Positions 61,401-64,000 of a stretch of DNA of 64,000 nt are shown here, piece by piece (positions within the stretch are counted from its first letter, which is position 1; each line of letters starts with the position of its first letter). Under the pieces are notes generated by a model. The model searched no databases and was not told where the DNA came from. It saw only the letters and a program-made list of their open reading frames with translations. A program made the translations under genes and the position numbers. The stretch spans positions 246,501-310,500 of the forward strand of contig JAODUP010000506.1 in NCBI GenBank assembly GCA_025642065.1. Reading direction: 5' to 3'. Source of the stretch: Paralvinella palmiformis. Its lineage: Eukaryota; Annelida; Polychaeta; Terebellida; Alvinellidae.

Positions 61401-63552
61401 CCTGTCAGAAGTTTCATGTCGAGAAGGAACTGTCAATAAGCTAGTTTGCTTCCAACTTTTGTCTATCCAGTGGCAAGACTTTTTAGCATAAGTTGGAATA
61501 TGTGTGATGATACATGATGGTATAACTGATCGTATATGTGATGATATGTATTATGTTGTGATAATGTGTGATGAAGATGTATGTTATGTTGTGTGATGAT
61601 ATCAGATGTAATGTATCTAATGTTTTATCAATAGTTGTACAAAAGTGTGTGTCAAAAGTAATAAAAGCAGAAAAACATTGGTCATCATATTTGAAGAGTA
61701 TCTGAAATACTTTGAAAAGTATTTGTATTTAAATAGTTGTTTATTTATTTAAGCGCATGTCTGATAATGACGTACTAAGCTCACCTTGGGCTATAACAGC
61801 CTGTATCAAACTACGCGGCGTTGGACCATCGTTGGCATCTTTCAGTACATTATGAATCACAGCTTTTTTCCTAAGGGTGCTATCTATTCTTGACAAACGT
61901 CGCCGTGGAGACCGTCTACAAGGTGAGCTACTCACACGGGGCAACTTCCTTGTTGTCTCTGCTGTGGTGTGAGTAGTCAAGAAATTTTCAACCTAAAAGT
62001 TAAAATTAGTTCTTTCATAAATTCAATAATGCTAAAAGTTTTTTCTGTATTATGGTAGAATCTCTGGTCATGAGAAAAAAACCTGCTGCCAATCACCCAA
62101 CAGTGAAAAATTTTGTGTTTCTGATGTGCTAGATCAATCATTAGTTCATGGAATTGGTTGGGAACTGCCTTGAAAATGAATCCACTTTCCAAAATGCTAT
62201 TTCCAAAATTGTTTTTGTTATATTTTACACACTTTACTTACAAAATATAAAATTAAAATAAACTCCTCACACACACACAAAGACAAACCAATCTACTATA
62301 AACAATTTCTACTTTATGTCAAAACATCATTCAAAATACTGACACTGATAAGAACTCTTTAATTACTGTAGCCTATCGTTGCACAAGACATGTTTCTATA
62401 ATTAATCGGGCCAGAAGATGAAAGCCGATAGGTTTGAATGAGTTCATCTTATGGATACATCATGTAAATGGTGAATGCCATGAAAAATAAACAGATCCAG
62501 AAAAATATTCAATCAATAGCATTGTTACAATATTTTGAACCAAACAAAAAATAGACAGGACAGATTGACTGGTTTTCATAAACGGATTATCCACATCCCG
62601 ACTTGTAGCAAATCATAAATCATATTTACAACAACAAAAAACAACCAGTAATAACAAACCAAGGTGCGCGGTGTTGCTCCATCAAATGACAGACTGACTC
62701 CTGATTTTGGCTGGCTGGCACTGCGTCTGTGTGAAACAGATTCTGTCTTCACTCTTCTCAGTTCTGGCGAGGATTTCACCAAACGTTGACTCTTCCCTGG
62801 CTGAAACAAATGCGATCAGTTCACTGTCACACAATTATTATACAAGTTGTTCTCTGCAAAAGAATTCAATTCCAACTTAAACTCAACCATATATGAGAAT
62901 CGGATCAAATTTCAGACAATTGAAACTAGATAAATCTCAAGTAGATGAATATTCCACAGTCGGCAATTCTTAAGTTACGATACACAGACAAATGAAATAT
63001 CACACTGAATATCTTTTAAAGGACTGTGAATTATCCCTATGCAATTAGTTTTTACTGTGTGTGCTTGAAACCAGATGAATCTCAAGGAGATGAATATTTC
63101 ACACATCCACAGACAATTGGCCATTCTACATTAATCACAGTTATATCATAGTAACGTGGAGTTAATTCCCAATGTGTGACAGTATATTTATTATATTGTA
63201 CTAACAGTAATACAAGGATGCGTTTTACTCAAACAAGTAACCCTCACCTAAGCGGGTTAGGCTAAGCTAGCAGACTGTCAAAACTTATCAATAAGACATA
63301 ACTTATCTGACAGGCTATGATTTGTGTAATAAGATGTTTCGTAAAGCTCTTAGGGAATATCAGCAGGATACTGTTTTAATTTTTTTTTAAATATACCACT
63401 ACATTCAGTTCATGGCAACAACCACTGGTTATATGTAATTAACAAGTGCTGAAATCCGGTGACCATATTACCATCAACAAATCTAAGTTATTAAAATACA
63501 TACATACCACTAGACTACCAGAATCAGACTGTTTTCTTTTTCTAGAAGACAT
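52451..63552 (-). CDS. CENPT: CENP-T, inner kinetochore histone-fold protein
   Basis: CENP-T pairs with CENP-W at centromeric DNA and recruits the NDC80 and MIS12 complexes. Fourteen - strand exons join in phase: 63508-63552, 62660-62800, 61785-61992, 57837-57942, 57271-57355, 56844-57063, 55524-55629, 55260-55378, 55046-55095, 54267-54709, 54036-54155, 53146-53289, 52761-52865 and 52451-52574, 671 residues. The C-terminus from about 569 is the CENP-T histone fold plus extension: LPRSLTKSIAQHF, AYAQHAKRK, DVELLMKRQGFVT, LPLEYRQEIIPIARSGN. The N-terminus has TPRTLVENFL (58-67) and TPRSLIQA (120 and 257), like the CDK1-regulated NDC80-docking sites of vertebrates. A middle exon is acidic. An acceptor-like CAG lies 12 bp before the ATG, so more exons may lie upstream. 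Exons 3-5 and 6-8 look like a duplicated block. Confidence 0.92.
54940..55000 (-). repeat. tRNA-like SINE head fragment
   Basis: On the - strand: TGGCCTAACTGACAGTGTGG (A-box-like) and ATGGGTTCAAACC (B box). There is no full cloverleaf and the body is eroded, so it is not called a tRNA gene. CENP-T intron 9. Confidence 0.45.
55165..55520. repeat. (CA)n tracts beside CENP-T exons 7 and 8
   Basis: (CA)n(GA)n at about 55170-55202 lies in intron 8. (CA)n at about 55491-55519 ends five bases from the exon 7 donor (55523), so length changes could touch that donor. Confidence 0.85.
58605..58829 (-). other. Orphan ORF with CxxxC...HxxxxxH finger-like pattern
   Basis: A 74-residue - strand frame: FRGKWLQIAEYKEWVCHD, then CFAQCKYNV, then GGQFNLDSHIKSTAHKK. 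It resembles the small fingers (F-R-x-x-W-L...Y-x-x-W...C-x-x-C...H-x5-H) at the start of many transposon-derived proteins, but the first pair is C-x3-C. It lies in CENP-T intron 3 on the same strand, with no partner exon visible. Probably a transposon relic; a skipped or alternative exon cannot be excluded. Confidence 0.35.
60353..60524 (+). pseudogene. LINE reverse transcriptase 3'-end remnant, well preserved
   Basis: A frame ending in a natural stop reads SRVRTSSYGKRKFQYSAAKL, then WNTLPAHIRESKTLNIFKKL, then LKTHLL. This is the classic terminal block after the RT domain of Jockey/CR1-like LINEs. It is the least decayed of the three tails here. Opposite to CENP-T transcription. Confidence 0.75.
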
Positions 63553-64000
63553 CTTTCTTGCTTCTGAAACAGACAATCCTCTCTCATCATTATGGCAGAA
63601 GATAACAGAATTTGATTGACATATGTTATTAACTTCTGTTAATCAACAAATATTTAAACATCTAAATCATTGGATCAAAATCTAATATATTCTCAGTGAA
63701 TGATTCGAGTAGTTTGGTTTATTTTCACTTCCAGACAAAGTTCACACAAAAGTTGGTGAGTGGATCAGTATGGACTAACAAGATAGTAGTACGAAAAACT
63801 CAAATTGCAATACCTCTGATTAGTAACCTCTAAAGACATGCAAGAGGAGAACATGACAAAACTCAAACCTGGACTTACCAGGGATGATTTTGGCAATGAA
63901 ATATATTATAATAAGTGAATGATTATGGCTTAATGACACATTAGCCCAAAAAAGGTCATTTACTAACATGTTCCTTCCTAACAAATGTGGGACCCCCTCC
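63553..64000 (-). other. 5' flank of CENP-T
   Basis: Twelve bases upstream of the ATG is a TGTTTCAG acceptor-like site, so this is likely intron sequence leading to an upstream non-coding or coding exon. No such exon is recognised before the window ends. Confidence 0.35.

Larger units (their letters stand above)
57943..61784. other. Long CENP-T intron 3, repeat-bearing
   Basis: Separates the exon ending TPRSLIQAVIAQ from the APPETP exon. It holds the finger-like orphan ORF (58605-58829) and a LINE tail (60353-60524). Otherwise I see nothing coding. Confidence 0.5.

Noticed and set aside
1..64000. CRISPR arrays, operons, bacterial terminators, rRNA
   Set aside because: None seen; the window is eukaryotic nuclear DNA with spliced genes.

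Overview
The window is nuclear DNA from a metazoan. Coding sequence sits in short exons with GT..AG introns, the sequence is AT-rich, and there are many (TA)n and (GT)n tracts and several layers of transposon debris. The protein matches and the transposon families (GTF2IRD2-like hAT, MULE, THAP and Ulp1-bearing elements, tRNA-derived SINEs) fit an invertebrate bilaterian. A mollusc or other lophotrochozoan is my best guess, but the sequence alone does not prove it.

I resolve four multi-exon genes by splice sites and reading-phase continuity. (1) Cyclin E, + strand, about 2286-8037: seven exons, lacking only an N-terminal exon that I cannot find. (2) A large gene, + strand, about 14701-25175: six phase-consistent exons encode about 1,538 residues, with a DBF-type zinc finger near the C-terminus and a long acidic degenerate-repeat region before it. 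It is probably incomplete at its 5' end. (3) PCIF1, the cap-adjacent adenosine N6-methyltransferase, + strand, 33512-48085: 12 coding exons, 713 residues, WW domain and NPPF catalytic motif. (4) CENP-T, - strand, 63552-52451: 14 coding exons, 671 residues, with a C-terminal histone fold and N-terminal TPR(T/S)L motifs. PCIF1 and CENP-T are convergent, tail to tail.

Three of the four genes point to cell-cycle work: cyclin E (G1/S), a protein with a DBF4-type finger, and CENP-T (kinetochore). I treat the neighbourhood as suggestive only.

Intergenic and intronic DNA is dominated by mobile-element remains: a 950-bp hAT element with an exact 8-bp target duplication (707-1656); a MULE relic with long inverted repeats (about 10650-12950); a triple-nested fold-back region (about 17335-19265); a dispersed tRNA-derived SINE family, two copies with clear target duplications; LINE reverse-transcriptase scraps; Ulp1-protease, THAP and YqaJ/SWIM-type transposon protein relics (27-29.6 kb); and TTAA-flanked MITEs in PCIF1 intron 1.

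The most interesting biology is in CENP-T. A three-exon block is duplicated in tandem with matching intron phases, giving three TPR(T/S)L sites. In vertebrate CENP-T such CDK1 sites dock the NDC80 complex.
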